From the NCBI RefSeq assembly GCF_963576545.1, contig NC_083639.1, forward strand, positions 10,134,498 to 10,198,497: a stretch of 64,000 nucleotides of DNA, given 5' to 3'. The notes below the pieces were generated by a model, which searched no databases, was not told the origin of the DNA, and saw only the letters and a list, made by a program, of their open reading frames with translations. Position 1 is the first letter of the stretch; each line of letters opens with the position of its first letter. This document shows positions 1 to 12,269 of the stretch, piece by piece. Position numbers and translations under genes: made by a program. This stretch comes from Limanda limanda. Its lineage: Eukaryota > Chordata > Actinopteri > Pleuronectiformes > Pleuronectidae.

Positions 1-1608
1 TTAGCTATTTATTTATAAAGGCATTTATAAATCTGTTTCACAATTCCATCAGGCTATTTTTTTTTTTAAAAGGTCAACAATACACAAGTCTTGATGATAT
101 TTCTCAAAGGACACTGTAAATATCTATTAACTAATTCACAGGCTCTATAAGTACGGATACAAATTATTCTTATGTTGTATTTTATTAACACCCTCTGTTG
201 TGTTTTAAATCAAAGACTTTAAATTTACTGTAAAAACTTGCCAGCCAGCATCAAAGAAAACATGTGCCCATTTTCTTTCTCATTTGCCTTCAATAGATGC
301 ACAGTTGTTCTTTCATGATTTGTATTGAAGAATGAATTACTAAATTGTTCTTAACACAGAAACTCTTTTGCCTCAGCTGACTTAAAAAAATCACAAGGCG
401 AAAAAGCTACAACTGCTTAAATGTAAAGTGCATTGTCTAAAAATACAGCTTTGAGGTTTAGTCCTGTTGGAGATAGCTGTATCAGCAATTTTTAAGACAG
501 AAAAATATATATAAATATAAATGTATAAAATTCACGATAAGAAGGTAAGTTATATTGATTTGACTCATACATAAATTAAATGATTTACAAATTTTAGAAA
601 AAGCTGCCACATTAAAGACAATAATATTATATATTAATTTTGCTTCTGCATAATTATTTGTATTTTTGGTATTTCTGACTTTGTGAGATTTCCACAGAAA
701 GGCACAAATACCAGGTAGCATTAAGGTATTTGATGGTGAATTATTCAACACGAGCCAGGTAAGGAAAATGCGGGCACGAAGAAGAGAGGATAAAAGAGAA
801 AGACAGATCTCTGGTTCTCATTTCCAGTCCGTGGACATTACCGCTTCATTAGCAGGCAGCATGTGCTAAATATTATTCTGACTCTGATGGCTATCACACT
901 CCTATGTAATGAGATACAGGCCCCCTGAACACACATATCTCAGACGTTTTCTCTTTCCCTACGACACCTCCTGACCCTCCTTTTACCTCTGGGCAAGTGC
1001 ATCGTGATGTGTCTGTGAGGGTGCACACGCAGCAGGACACTTGTGAAGGCTGAAGCGCAAACACCAGAGAAACAAAGTGAAAAGAATAGGAGAAGGGGAG
1101 GGAAAAACGAGGGGGGAGAGAACGATACAGATCCCTAAAAATTGAATGCATATCATGGGATGGGCTACCACGTCTCCCTCCCTGCGATAGCCAGATCTCA
1201 TTTCAGTTCCAGGACTTTAGGACCTCACTCTCCACTCTCATCTCCCTCCGGCCGATTTAGAGAATTATTCAAATGAAGAAGAAACTTTGTCCGATAAAGA
1301 CCCTCAGATGTTCTTTTAAGGACCTTTGAAGGTTGCAGATGGAAAGGGGATTCCTCTAGAGTCGTTCCCTCATTAAGAATGATAATTGAGATCTGGATGT
1401 GTTTGATATACACCATTAAACTAAAGGTCTGAGCCGGTTACAGAGGGAGAGAACAGTCGAGTTCAGGGCAATGGAAATTTTCCACTGTGGAAAACCTCCT
1501 GTGTATTTTAAATAATTTGTCACACGGTTCAGGCTCAACTCTGCTGCTATACAACAAAGCAAGACCATATACAGTAAATCTGTGTCGTTACTGCAGCGCA
1601 CACCCACA
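1..1608. other. AT-rich non-coding flank, no gene seen
   Basis: Both strands carry only short unrelated ORFs with no recognisable domain or splice-linked partner. The first 700 bases are very AT-rich with homopolymer runs, which would fit a 3' UTR or intergenic DNA, but nothing assigns them to a gene. Confidence 0.5.
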
Positions 1609-2464
<856 letters not shown>

Positions 2465-2690
2465 CACACACACATACACAGTCTTGTCTCTACGACATGA
2501 GGAGATTACGTTGACGTACATTAATTATTAAACATAACCTTAATCATAACAAACTTTTAAAACAATCTTCGCCTTAAAATAATGATTTGCATTATGAGTT
2601 GCTTTTCGTCCCAATATAGAAAATAATTTGACTGTGTAGCAGATATAGGTCCCCACAACACGAGTAATAACTTGACCACACACACGTGTA
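2465..2690. repeat. Dispersed fish repeat flanked by CA tracts
   Basis: The block runs from a CA-rich stretch through 'gtcttgtctctacgacatg' to 'aggtccccacaacacgag' and a second CACA stretch. I recognise these word pairs from a repeat found many times in teleost genomes. This copy is diverged and non-coding. The family name is not known to me, so a repeat-library search would be needed to name it. Confidence 0.55.
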
Positions 2691-2919
2691 GCATACGCAC
2701 AAGGTGCTTAATAACTGAGGTCTGTATATTCAAATTTATCTAGATGAATTTTTATATTCTTTTTATTTTAATTACAAGATGAAAGTACGCATGAGTGCAA
2801 CAGTTGTTTTCTCTCCAGTTCAGTGCTTTTTCTGTACGTGATTTCTTGTGTACTTTGCCAGTAAGGTACATCTTGTGCCTAGAGTCATATCTGTTCTTTT
2901 TAACTTTTAATTAAGGTTT

Positions 2920-3000
2920 TATGCAGCTACCAAGCACAGCACTCCTAATTTTGTATTGTTTTCTACAATAACAATGAACGTATTCTATTCTATCGTCATT
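2920..3000 (+). repeat. Probable retroposon 3' tail, degenerate
   Basis: The end of this segment reads like the 3' end of fish non-LTR retroposons: a short A/T region with 'acaataacaatgaacg' followed by a (TATTC)n-like simple repeat. The body is not recognisable, so this is at most a 5'-truncated copy. Confidence 0.4.
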
Positions 3001-4879
3001 ACAAATAGTTTTCAAAGTTGTTTTGTTTAGAATATAAAAGTTCTGTTGAAAGTCCGTATTGGTCTGGTAAAGTGTTTAAATATTTTCTGAACATTAAAAC
3101 ATGCCAAGACACATCATTTGGAAACTATTGTAATTCCCACAGATTTGGGATTTAATTGTCTTTCAACAGTTTTCTTAATATTCAGTCTCGCAGCACACAT
3201 AAAAAGTTGCTGTTAAAAGAATCACTTGAACTGTGTTATCCCAAACTTATCAAACTAGTTGTCTTTCATCTTTAAATCTGATTAAAGGTCCTGCCGTGCA
3301 AAGTCCTGATGGCCTTAACATCAAACATATGTAAATCTGGAGCGAGAATATTGATATTCAGATTTTAAATGTAGTTGTTGTTGACTGTCCATCAAAGTTT
3401 GTGACCATTGTTGTATGTGTCACACTTATACCATGACTTTGCCAAATGCAGTTTCTCATACATTTTCTATTCCACTGCCTGATGCTGGAGCAAACTGACA
3501 GACAAGCAGGTTTTCTTTGGAAAACGTTTTATATATTAAAAGTATCTCAAATACCCCTTACTGTGAAATCCATCTCTGTTAAAACTTTGTCAGTCAACTG
3601 AAAAATGTAAGTAGGGTATAATAGACTGGTTACCTGTTGTGTGTGAAGTTTACAATACATGTAATTCAAACACACACATGGCAATGTTCAGTAATCTTTC
3701 TTTCTTTCTTTCTTGCTAAGTACAGTATATCTGAAGAGAATGGACTGAAGGACGACAACAGGGTGGAGGAGAACACTTGAAAGACCTTCAAAACTCTCCT
3801 CTGAGGAAAATGAAAGCTCGGCCAGAAAGAGATCACAGGCTGCAATTACAACAGCGTGTAGTGGTGATGGAGGCGATAACGCGTACTCTCGGGCGAACAC
3901 AGAGCTGGCACTCTGAACCTCAGCTCACCCCGTCCTCCTCCACCTCGAGCCCAAAGCGTCTGAGCAGAGGACTTTGACTCCTTCCCACGGGTCAGGTGAA
4001 GGTCAAGTACAGGAAGGAGCTGGGAAGTGCACGACACAATCAGAACTTCTCATCTAATGGTAAGCCCGCTTCACTTTTCAGGGTGTGTTTTTTTGTCTTT
4101 TCCATTTTAGTTGATTTTTTTTGCATTTTTTTGTGGCTGAGACTTTTGGCAGAGGTTTTTCATGCAGGCGTGTACTGCACAGTAAGTCACCCCTGTCGAA
4201 AGAAAACTTGGTTGCATGAGGAGAAGCATCTGGGTTGCTTTAAAATACAAAACTGAGATCTGTGAAAACTCTATGGTGCAAAAGCAGATTTGAAATTAAA
4301 TCAAAATGAGAAACAAATCAAAAACTAAAAAGTCCACTCTACACAGCAAAGTTCCCTACAACTTTCCACTCTTCAAGTTGCAAAATGCACAACAAAGAAG
4401 AGTAATATAAATTTGTATATGAAAAAATAATAAACTTTTCCTCCTCCAAATCCTCCCCATTAAATATTAGATATTTTTATCTGTGTATATTATTATTCTT
4501 TACTGCCTTTGTTTGCATCTGATCTTACTATGTTTTTTTTTAATGTTTTGACAGGACAGTGTATCAAATGGTCCATGTATGTCTTTATAAGCTTGATATA
4601 AACAAAACAGGGATGTACTGCTACTACTGTTCAGAAGATGTTACAGGATACTATGAAATAAAGCATCTTACCTCATACATCACAATACATACTGTATATA
4701 CAGTATTCCTGCCTGTGCACATACACAAACACACACATCCATGTACACACATTCACAATTCACCTCCCTCTCACCCCTCTTCCCTGGGTGGGAATCCATT
4801 TCCGTCTCCTGATACATAAATAAATAAAGGGGTATATAGTGCCCCAGGACTGGGATGGAAGAGACAGAGTGTTAAAGCC

Positions 4880-4964
<85 letters not shown>

Positions 4965-6364
4965 AATGGTGGTGGAAAGATGAAGGAATAAGAGGAGGAT
5001 GAGGAGGATGAGGAGGATGAGGGGGGGGGGGGTGTAATTGTTTCCTAGCACAGGGAAGTTCAGTCCCGATGCAACAGGGCCGTCTCTCCCAGTGGAGTCC
5101 ACCTCCCCTCTCTCCCAGACACAAGAGGGAGGCCTCAATCAACCACATGAGCCACAGAACATGACCTGGCAAGTTCAGCAGGAAAAGAGGGGAGGAGGAG
5201 AGACTTGGTGTGAATTGATTGAATTACACCCGGCCAAAAAACACCATGTGTGGGGCTGAAAGTGGAGAAACTGTCAGACTTTGGTTAATCATGACTCCAA
5301 ACACTGTTATGACTGCTTAGTTACCATTTAAGTGACACTATTAACATTATAAAACCAGAGTCTGAGAAGGTTCTACATATCTACGTGAGCTGGATGCAGT
5401 TTTCTAGAAATAGAGAATTAAGAGGATGAAATAAGGTTAATTGAGTTTGTTTTGTTTGTTATCTAATTATGGGAGAGCGAAATAAAGTTATGCCTGTCAG
5501 GTGGTGAAGGAGAGAAGTGAAGTGAAAGAAAAGAGAGATTTTCAGCAACAACATCTGCATTTGTCTTCTGGGGATTATATATCCTTTTCTCTCACCCCAC
5601 CCCTCACTTCCTCATAGAGGAGACTAATAGCTCAAAGCACCAAGAATAATTAAGCTTCCAAATTTATTCATCTAATTTAAAATGGCCATCCGCGCACAAG
5701 CATTGTGCATACAGGGGTTCCTCGTGCTAATTCTAGCTGCAAGTGTTGTTTATTGTCGTATCTCTCACAGTCGTATCAGTGTGGGCAACAGAGGCTTCAC
5801 CTGCCAATCATAAACAAGCCGTCAGCTACATTAATTACCCAAGACACCCGCTACAACTGTACAAAACCAGCAGCTAGACAGCACTCAACAAAAAGTCCAC
5901 ATAAATATAACAAAAATATTGAGCTATAGGTTTTAATGTTGCTTGGTAATATGAACTGTACTTTCTTGTCCAATGTTTTGTCAACACTGATCAATCTGGG
6001 ACTTTACAGTAGGACTATCCCAGTGGTAATGGGAGAAGAGGAGCCACTGTTGTCCAGCTGATACATGTGCTTGAGTAAGTATAAGCTGTCGTTTCACCCC
6101 ATTTTACATCAAATAATTATTTTAAAGCAAATTATTGGAAAAATAAACACTTGAACATACATCAGCTTGACAATAACTTAAGTGACATAAACTGCAGAAC
6201 TGTTTTGAACGTAATTTTTTGCCTAACCTGGCATGAGTTTTGGGAGATTTGTGAAAAGTGACTTTGCTGTGTATGTATAACACAGTATGGTTGCTAGCAG
6301 GATTTCCACACACGTAAATATTGTTCAACTGTTTTCACTGGAGCAGTTGGCCCTTACTTTGACT
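3001..6364. other. Non-coding flank with simple repeats only
   Basis: Apart from the GA-rich block listed separately, and a short TTTC run near 3,700, I see no coding exon with consistent splice signals and no RNA gene. ORFs of 60-130 codons here have low-complexity or random-looking composition. Confidence 0.45.
4880..5032. repeat. (GA)n microsatellite with GAGGAT minisatellite and G run
   Basis: About 80 bp of GA dinucleotide (4,880-4,960) is followed by a purine-rich linker, three GAGGAT-type hexamer repeats, and a run of about 11 G near 5,022. The whole tract is purine-rich on the plus strand and could form triplex or G-rich structures. The Ser/Leu ORFs on the opposite strand are artefacts of the repeat. 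Confidence 0.93.
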
Positions 6365-6512
6365 TTTTAGTTTGGTCCATGTCCCATCTGCTAACATAAA
6401 GGGGTTGGGATTTATCACCAAAAGTGCAGCCAACAAGGGGCGATCAAGACATTTTGGTTTCACTTTTGGGGAGCAGTCATGCAGTCCATCTTTGTACACA
6501 GTCCAAGATGCT
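6365..6512 (+). repeat. Dispersed teleost repeat, copy 1 (family also at 57,393)
   Basis: It begins with 'gtttggtccatgtcccatc' and runs to 'tttgtacacagtcc', with 'ggggcgatcaagac' inside. The same words occur, reverse-complemented, in a prkcd intron at 57,393-57,520. I recognise the unit as a common non-coding repeat of fish genomes; its class is not determined. Confidence 0.65.
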
Positions 6513-7672
6513 TACAGAGGAAAGCTAGGCCAACCAGTTTCTAACATCTACTTGAAAATGAAGGGTATGATTGGTCATTCTGAATAGCCAATGCTAAGTG
6601 GAGTGGATAAAAACAAACAAAGAATCGTTGATTTCACAAGGCTATGAACCTGAATGTGAATATAATGACGGAGGATGACAGTGTGTCTCATTTCAACAGT
6701 TGCTTGTGCATTACAGAGTTGCATCGCTCATCATCTACTTTGGGACATTAAAAACTCTTAATATAAATCTATTGTCGAGTGTCTTTGTGTCTTTATTTTT
6801 ATACAGGAACATCAAGACCACATGAAGGATCCTCTTATTAAAACTGTGGCATTAAACACCTCCAAGTTCCCCACAGGATAAGACCACAGTACCATCTAAG
6901 AAGTCAGTAAAGTAAAATGGATGTGTGCAGCATGTCATATCACTGACTAATGAAAGGACAAACTTGGCCACGGAGTTAAATCTGCAGTGCCAGGCAACAT
7001 TAGTGGGCGAGTGAACCAGTCCTGTCAAAAAGTGGGCCATTCAAAAACATTTTTTTGTCATGTAAGATTTGAGAAAATCCAGCGCACCAGTCATCCCCAA
7101 ATCTACAGCATCAGTGGGATATTGGGGTTTGAATGTAATTACTCTTTGACCACTTAGTTCAGGCTGTCACTGCTAAGGTCACATGAATAAGGCTCCATAT
7201 TTGTCTCCAATCGAGCCACTAATCTGAAAGATCTAAGAGCCTGAATCAATCCTCCATTCTGCTTCTATTGATCTCATCTCCTCCGTCTACCAGTTTCACT
7301 GCCGCTTTTTCATCTCTGTCTCCTCCCCAGCATGCTCTTTGCAGTAATGGATACTGAAGATGTCAGGCAGATTTAACACTTATTGCTTATTTAAAACGGC
7401 CTCTGACCCACACACAATACCCTCCACCATATCCCTCCAGACATGCCTAAAAAAAGAAAGAGCAGTGCGTCTCACTGGGCACAGTGAGCGTTAAAGGGCT
7501 GTCACTCTTATTGTTGCAGTAGCCATGAAATGATCAAGCCAGGCTAATGGCTGCCTTATCTCTGCAGCAGGCTTAATAAAGGCTGTTCAAAGCCTGCTTC
7601 TCCAGGTGGGAGTTATGTCATTAAGCCTCAATATTACACCTAAACTAACCATATGGCCTGAGCAGAGAGTGA
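6513..7672. other. Non-coding; candidate conserved element at 7,250-7,610
   Basis: No gene is seen. The right part (7,250-7,610) is less AT-rich and not repetitive. It contains a GATA-type site (cttatct, near 7,555) and a dense mix of homeodomain- and E-box-like words, which is how vertebrate conserved non-coding elements often look. Conservation cannot be tested from one sequence, so this is only a candidate. Confidence 0.3.
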
Positions 7673-7677
7673 GATAC
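7673..7677. repeat. Target-site duplication, left copy (GATAC)
   Basis: These five bases directly precede the left LTR and recur directly after the right LTR at 14,082-14,086, which marks the integration footprint. Confidence 0.9.
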
Positions 7678-7741
7678 TGTAATGGAAAATTATTACATAT
7701 CATGACACAACAAGCAATTATCAATTCTGGATGTTTAATTC

Positions 7742-8009
7742 AAACCGTCTGCGGACGGTTTACAAAGGTCAAGTCACGACAACAGACTTGACCTCAATGG
7801 CACAGAGCTCAAACATCACGGTGACAGATATGAGGGCAATGGCAATGAGCTCTCAAAAGTACACTCCATTTATACAATCAGATCCCTCCTCTCCACAGTA
7901 AAATACATTTGTCCAATCAGCTTCTCTCCATGTCGTTTACAGGAAAACCAGACATTGGTCTCTGGCGGTCTCTTTGAAGTTTGAACAAGATGCTAAACGC
8001 ATCTTGTTC
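7742..8009. repeat. Two perfect hairpins inside the LTR
   Basis: An 8-bp stem with a 4-base loop (arms 7,742-7,749 and 7,754-7,761, aaaccgtc/gacggttt) and an 11-bp stem with a 5-base loop (arms 7,983-7,993 and 7,999-8,009, gaacaagatgc/gcatcttgttc). Both recur in the other LTR 5,781 bp to the right. The first lies close to the ATTAAA word on the minus strand and might help RNA 3'-end formation; the second is in U3. Confidence 0.75.
7869..7917 (-). promoter_or_regulatory. LTR core promoter, 3' copy (CCAAT + TATAAA)
   Basis: Read on the minus strand, an inverted CCAAT word (plus-strand ccaat at 7,913-7,917) lies about 40 bp upstream of TATAAA (7,869-7,874). That is the normal order and spacing for a retroviral U3 promoter. 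The site is identical in the 5' LTR. Confidence 0.65.
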
Positions 8010-8300
8010 CAGACCCGTTGAGTTTCTCAGAGATCTCCTGTCTCTGCAGGTCACACCTATTAGCCTTTGAAGCTCCCTGCTGCAGAAGACTTAATTGGCC
8101 CTTGTTGAGAAACCTTTTGTTCACACTAGACTGAGAAGGCCACGTCTATAAGGCCTTCAAGAGCATTATGCATAGTGTTAACTTGACCTAAACTCTGACT
8201 ATGAGTCTTAAACACAGAAATACATCTTTCAGTAAACTTCTTTCTATATAAATGTAATCTGTTACATTTGAACATGTCTAAATACAAAATTCCCATCACA

Positions 8301-8315
8301 ATTCCTCCCTTTTTA
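8301..8315 (-). other. Polypurine tract of the retrovirus
   Basis: On the minus strand a purine run (aaaaagggaggaa) directly abuts the 3' LTR, as needed for plus-strand DNA priming. Its purity suggests no long decay since insertion. Confidence 0.85.
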
Positions 8316-8751
8316 TCCATCTGGGATCAACATCTTTATAACATCTCATCATTTAGATTGGGAATTTTCCAGGATATGTGAATTAAAGAAGTAACACTAG
8401 TCTTAGTGCAAAAACAATACAACAGAGTTACACAATTGAAAATGATCAGTTTCTACAAACTTCAATAACGTATTTTACAATTATTAAAATGATGTGCATC
8501 ATATTATCAAAATGTTCACTGTGTTGGTGCCACACTTCGTCCTGATCGTGTGTCGAACACCTCCTTGTTGAAGAACATCTTGTTTCAGAGACATCTTGTA
8601 TGCTCTGACTTTGATGATCAGAAATTTGATGTTGTTCCTGCCAAGCATTCGTGAGCAGGGAAACCATCTCTTTTCCCTTGAATGCTTCTCAGTCGTATAA
8701 TCATGTGTTGCTGATCTCCTGTTGGTGCGGTTGTGTTCAGCGTGTAGCTCT

Positions 8752-9027
8752 TCAAATGTGTTGACTCTCCTTGCAACACCTAAAAATTTCAGACTGAAGC
8801 TCACACACTGGCACAAAGCACTTCCCGTCCTGTAGATCCACCCCTGGCTCTGGAAATCCTCCTGCGTTGGCCCTCATCTCCAGGTTGACCTCTGCAACCT
8901 TCCTGTCATCTGTGTTGAGAGGCATTTGGCTTGCACTCGTTCCATCGACGTCGTCTTCTTCTTCCATCCGCACGTCCTTAAGCACAATCCAGTCTCCTGG
9001 TTTCAGGTCACGCAGTCCTCTCTCCAT
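8752..9027 (-). pseudogene. Possible integrase C-terminal remnant
   Basis: A 91-codon minus-strand ORF starts near LKPGDWIVLKDVR, which resembles the tail after the integrase core of ERV Pol proteins, where a GDW-V-(I/L)-K word is typical. The rest (Asp/Glu-rich, then Cys-containing) is not recognisable. No DDE core or zinc-binding HHCC domain is visible upstream, so this is a fragment. Confidence 0.4.
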
Positions 9028-9984
9028 GGATTTAGATAGAATCTCCTCGTCTGCCTGTGGATTTTAAAGAGTACAGGAAACAGTTTAAAACAATATCTAC
9101 CAGTTTGTTTTTCAATGTGTTTTTCAATGTGTTTGTTATGTTTGTTTTTTACTTCCTTCTCTCTCCACTGTCCCATCCCTGGCGGGATGTGGCATGATGT
9201 TGCCTTGTGTTGATACTCATACTCACCAGTATCCATAAAGCTATACTTATGAATATGTTACCCTTGTCAGCGGACATCCTTTTGAAATCTTCCATCATGG
9301 AATGAGTTCTCCGAACAGTATCTGTTTCACCGCTGGAGAATCCTGTTTAGATGTTTGGGAAACACTTCTGCTTGCATAGAAATCATGTCATAAAACAAAA
9401 CAGTATTTATTTATTTCCCTAACCTACTTTATTTAACTTAATCTTTATTAAACCTCTCTATAAATGATTAAACCGTTTGTTTTGAGGTGGATGTCAATCT
9501 TGTAGAATCTGGATGTCTCTATTTTATTTGTAACTCAAATTACCTAACTCCGTTAAAAAAGTTTTATTGAATATTATTTAGAGTGTTTCTTGTGTACACC
9601 CAATAACCCAATTCATCTATATCCAGCATATGTTACTCCTCTCTCTTGACACACTGACTCCAGTCATGTGTCAATCCAACCTAATGAGAAAACATACACA
9701 GGTTGAACAAAATCATCCATATCCCACATCAAAAAGTCCATCGACCACCAAACAAAACACAGTCTATCAAGACTACGTAATTCCTAAACTAATAAACCTA
9801 AAATCTACATTCTAAAAAAAAAAATTTAGTTTGATGTAGCCTTGCTAACAGCTCCTGTAACCCACATTAAATGTCAGTGTTAAGAATCATTCAAATGCCT
9901 TCCATGTCCTCTACAGACTGCATACTGTTTGCAACCAGTAACACAGTCAAGGCAAGACAATGGTGTGAAGTCAATCTCATGAAT

Positions 9985-10070
9985 TTCTTCTTCAGCCCAA
10001 ATCACATGCAGAACCCCCATGCAAACAAGCTATCAGTGTAAATCTTGACACTCTCGCCACTAGCATATTT
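9985..10070 (-). pseudogene. RNase H remnant of retroviral pol
   Basis: One minus-strand frame reads SVKIYTDSLFAWGF across about 10,020-10,065. This matches the retroviral RNase H core around its catalytic Asp (IYTDS-x-YA-x-G). Immediately after, an in-frame stop and an apparent one-base shift break the block, and no long ORF surrounds it. It shows that the element once carried an orthoretroviral-type pol. Reverse transcriptase motifs were not found by eye. Confidence 0.6.
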
Positions 10071-11591
10071 GCATCTCTTTGGTTCATGCATGTAATGATG
10101 GGGACGGTTTTCCTTTGTTTCAAACAGAGTCGTAAAACCCCTCTGTCATTCGTTATCACACTGTGATGCTGAAAACCTGTCATCAAACACTTCAGTTTCA
10201 CAATATTCAGCTGTTAACCATTTAAATCTTAATTTGTTCTACTGATAAAGTTAAGAATTTCCTAGTTAAAAACTTTCTATTTGTAAATAGTAATGTCTAT
10301 CATCCAAAACAATACTGTATCATAGCTGAACCTCCTAGCTGTTGAAAAGTGAATGTTATTTTCTCCAGCAAATATCATTGTTACAGCATATGACACTAGT
10401 AAAGTCTTATTTCAAAGTATCACACATATCACATTATTCTGTTCTCTCAGAAGCTGCCATTGCTCTGAGACTTGCTTGAAACTTTGCATCTGTTGCTTTT
10501 CCCCTAAAGGAAAAAGTTTTTCTGTTTAAACAAAAGATTACTCATATTCCACAAGAAGATTTCAGATATTCTTTTCTATTGCGTCTGCTCTTCTGATCAG
10601 ACCAAAATCATATATGTGTCCGTTTCACAAACATGATAGTACCTGTTATCAACTCAGAAAAATCAATAATGTTTACAACAAACTAAAAATGTCAATCAAT
10701 TACATCAAAGAAATACATTTTCATGCAGAAATGTGTTCAGAAACCCTAATGTGATTTAGCATGAAAGAAAATCGTTTGCGATTAACTTTAAACCTTCCTT
10801 TTAAAATCTTTTAATTTGATTAAATGTATTTTCTTTTCTTATAGCCAATGTATCTATCAAAAACTACTGAGACAACACCGTATTTACTATTGTAAATGCA
10901 ACCAAACTTATTTTATCCTTAATTTACTTACTATATAACCTTTAAAACTAAATTTGTCTTACCAAGTGTTTAGATAAATCTAAGTAAATACCATTTGTGC
11001 TCTAATTTGATCTCTCCCCTTGCTCTTTGCAAGAGGATGTTAATTTAGAGGTGAGAAATTTGTCTCGGATCATCCATTGATACGCTTGTGTCAGATCCCC
11101 CTTTCTCGTTTAAATAAATGCAGATGTTATTCAACTCTGTCTTCCACTACTGCCCTGCTGTTTTAAAATTTAGCATACTATTCTATCTTCCCCCTAAATT
11201 TTACCCAGCAGTAAAGTGACAACAGAGATAAATGTTTGTCTTGCATTTAGCCTCTAACCACATTATTAAACCCCAATGATAAAAATGGATCTATCTACAA
11301 CTTTTGCATATGTTTTTCTATCATTATGAGCTATATAACATTCATTCTAAGAGTAATATCACACTATTTACACATATTTACTGGTGCTTTTAGTTCCTGA
11401 ACCTAAAAATAGATTTAATTTGTGTGTTTTTAGCAATTAGTTTTATTGATTTCTAATTTAACTATAATAATGTTAACCATATGCTTTATGTGTAACATTA
11501 TTTCACATGGTGTCTGCAGCTGTGTTCTTACTTATATGAAGTTTTGTTGAACTTCTCTCTCTCCATCATGGTCTGCTCTTGATGGCATTTT

Positions 11592-12269
11592 CTACTGTTC
11601 CCAGCTCAACTGCTGGTCAGTAACACTGTTGTGTGGATTCTCAGGGCAATTTCTTGCCCAGTGTCCTGCTTCAGCGCATATGAAACAAGTTCCATCTCTC
11701 CCACGTCCTCTCTCTCTCCCACGTCCGCGGGCTTGGCTTTTCCAAGCATTTGGCTGGGCAGCTTTCAGCGTCCCTGTAAAATTAGCACATCTTCCACATG
11801 CAAAATGGTGGAAACTGAAAGCCTGCTCACCTTCACCTCCACAACAAAGCTGAATTCTGGAAGTGTCGATTGGGACGTTTGAGGCCGACGCCTGCTCTGT
11901 CTGCAACGATCTCCCTCTCAGTGGAAATGTATCCAGATCAGAACCTATTTGGAGAGACTGATACCTGGAGATTATTTCGGTTACTTCCTTCTGTATACTG
12001 TCTCTTATGTTGACTTCAGTCAACCAACACTCAAATGCTCTCCAGTCTGGCACAAATAGCTCCACATCTCTCCCTCTTGTTGCTTCTTTGCTTCGTTCTT
12101 GTTCAATGAGCAATTTGATCTTAAGCTGCTTCAACTGATTTAAAGTTATGTTCCCTGTGTTTGGAAAATCATAGTTTTTTACCCACAAGCCAAACTGTGT
12201 AACACTATAATGACCATACTTCAGAACCATATCTTGAACTGTAGGAGAAGAAATCTGTGGTAAATTCAT
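11592..12269 (-). CDS. Short retroviral Gag-like ORF with CCHC zinc knuckle
   Basis: 225 codons, uninterrupted. The N-terminal two thirds are mixed helical-looking sequence with no capsid motif I can name. Then comes an Arg/Gly-rich patch (residues about 182-193) followed by a single zinc knuckle of C-x2-C-x4-H-x4-C form (CFICAEAGHWARNC, about 195-208), which binds RNA in retroviral nucleocapsids. Gag proteins of related viruses are usually about 500 aa, so most matrix/capsid sequence is missing or replaced. The stop is UAG, the codon that gammaretroviruses read through into pol, but the frame beyond it closes after about 20 codons. The ATG chosen is the first in the open frame. Annotated as an ERV gene; whether it is expressed is unknown. 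Confidence 0.75.
   Translation of the reverse strand: MNLPQISSPTVQDMVLKYGHYSVTQFGLWVKNYDFPNTGNITLNQLKQLKIKLLIEQERSKEATRGRDVELFVPDWRAFECWLTEVNIRDSIQKEVTEIISRYQSLQIGSDLDTFPLRGRSLQTEQASASNVPIDTSRIQLCCGGEGEQAFSFHHFACGRCANFTGTLKAAQPNAWKSQARGRGRERGRGRDGTCFICAEAGHWARNCPENPHNSVTDQQLSWEQ

Larger units (their letters stand above)
7678..8300 (-). repeat. 3' LTR of the endogenous retrovirus
   Basis: 623 bp. Compared by eye along its length with 13,459-14,081, I found no substitution or indel. In minus orientation it begins TGTGATGGG and ends CATTACA. It contains an inverted CCAAT, a TATAAA, an ATTAAA-type polyadenylation word near 7,735 and two perfect hairpins. As the downstream LTR, it could drive transcription into the flank below 7,678. 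Confidence 0.93.

Noticed and set aside
8446..8816. Overlapping minus-strand ORFs where an env gene would lie
   Set aside because: Short, mutually overlapping, with no signal peptide, furin site or fusion/immunosuppressive motif recognisable. The one hydrophobic end (HIILIIVKYVI) is not enough to call env.
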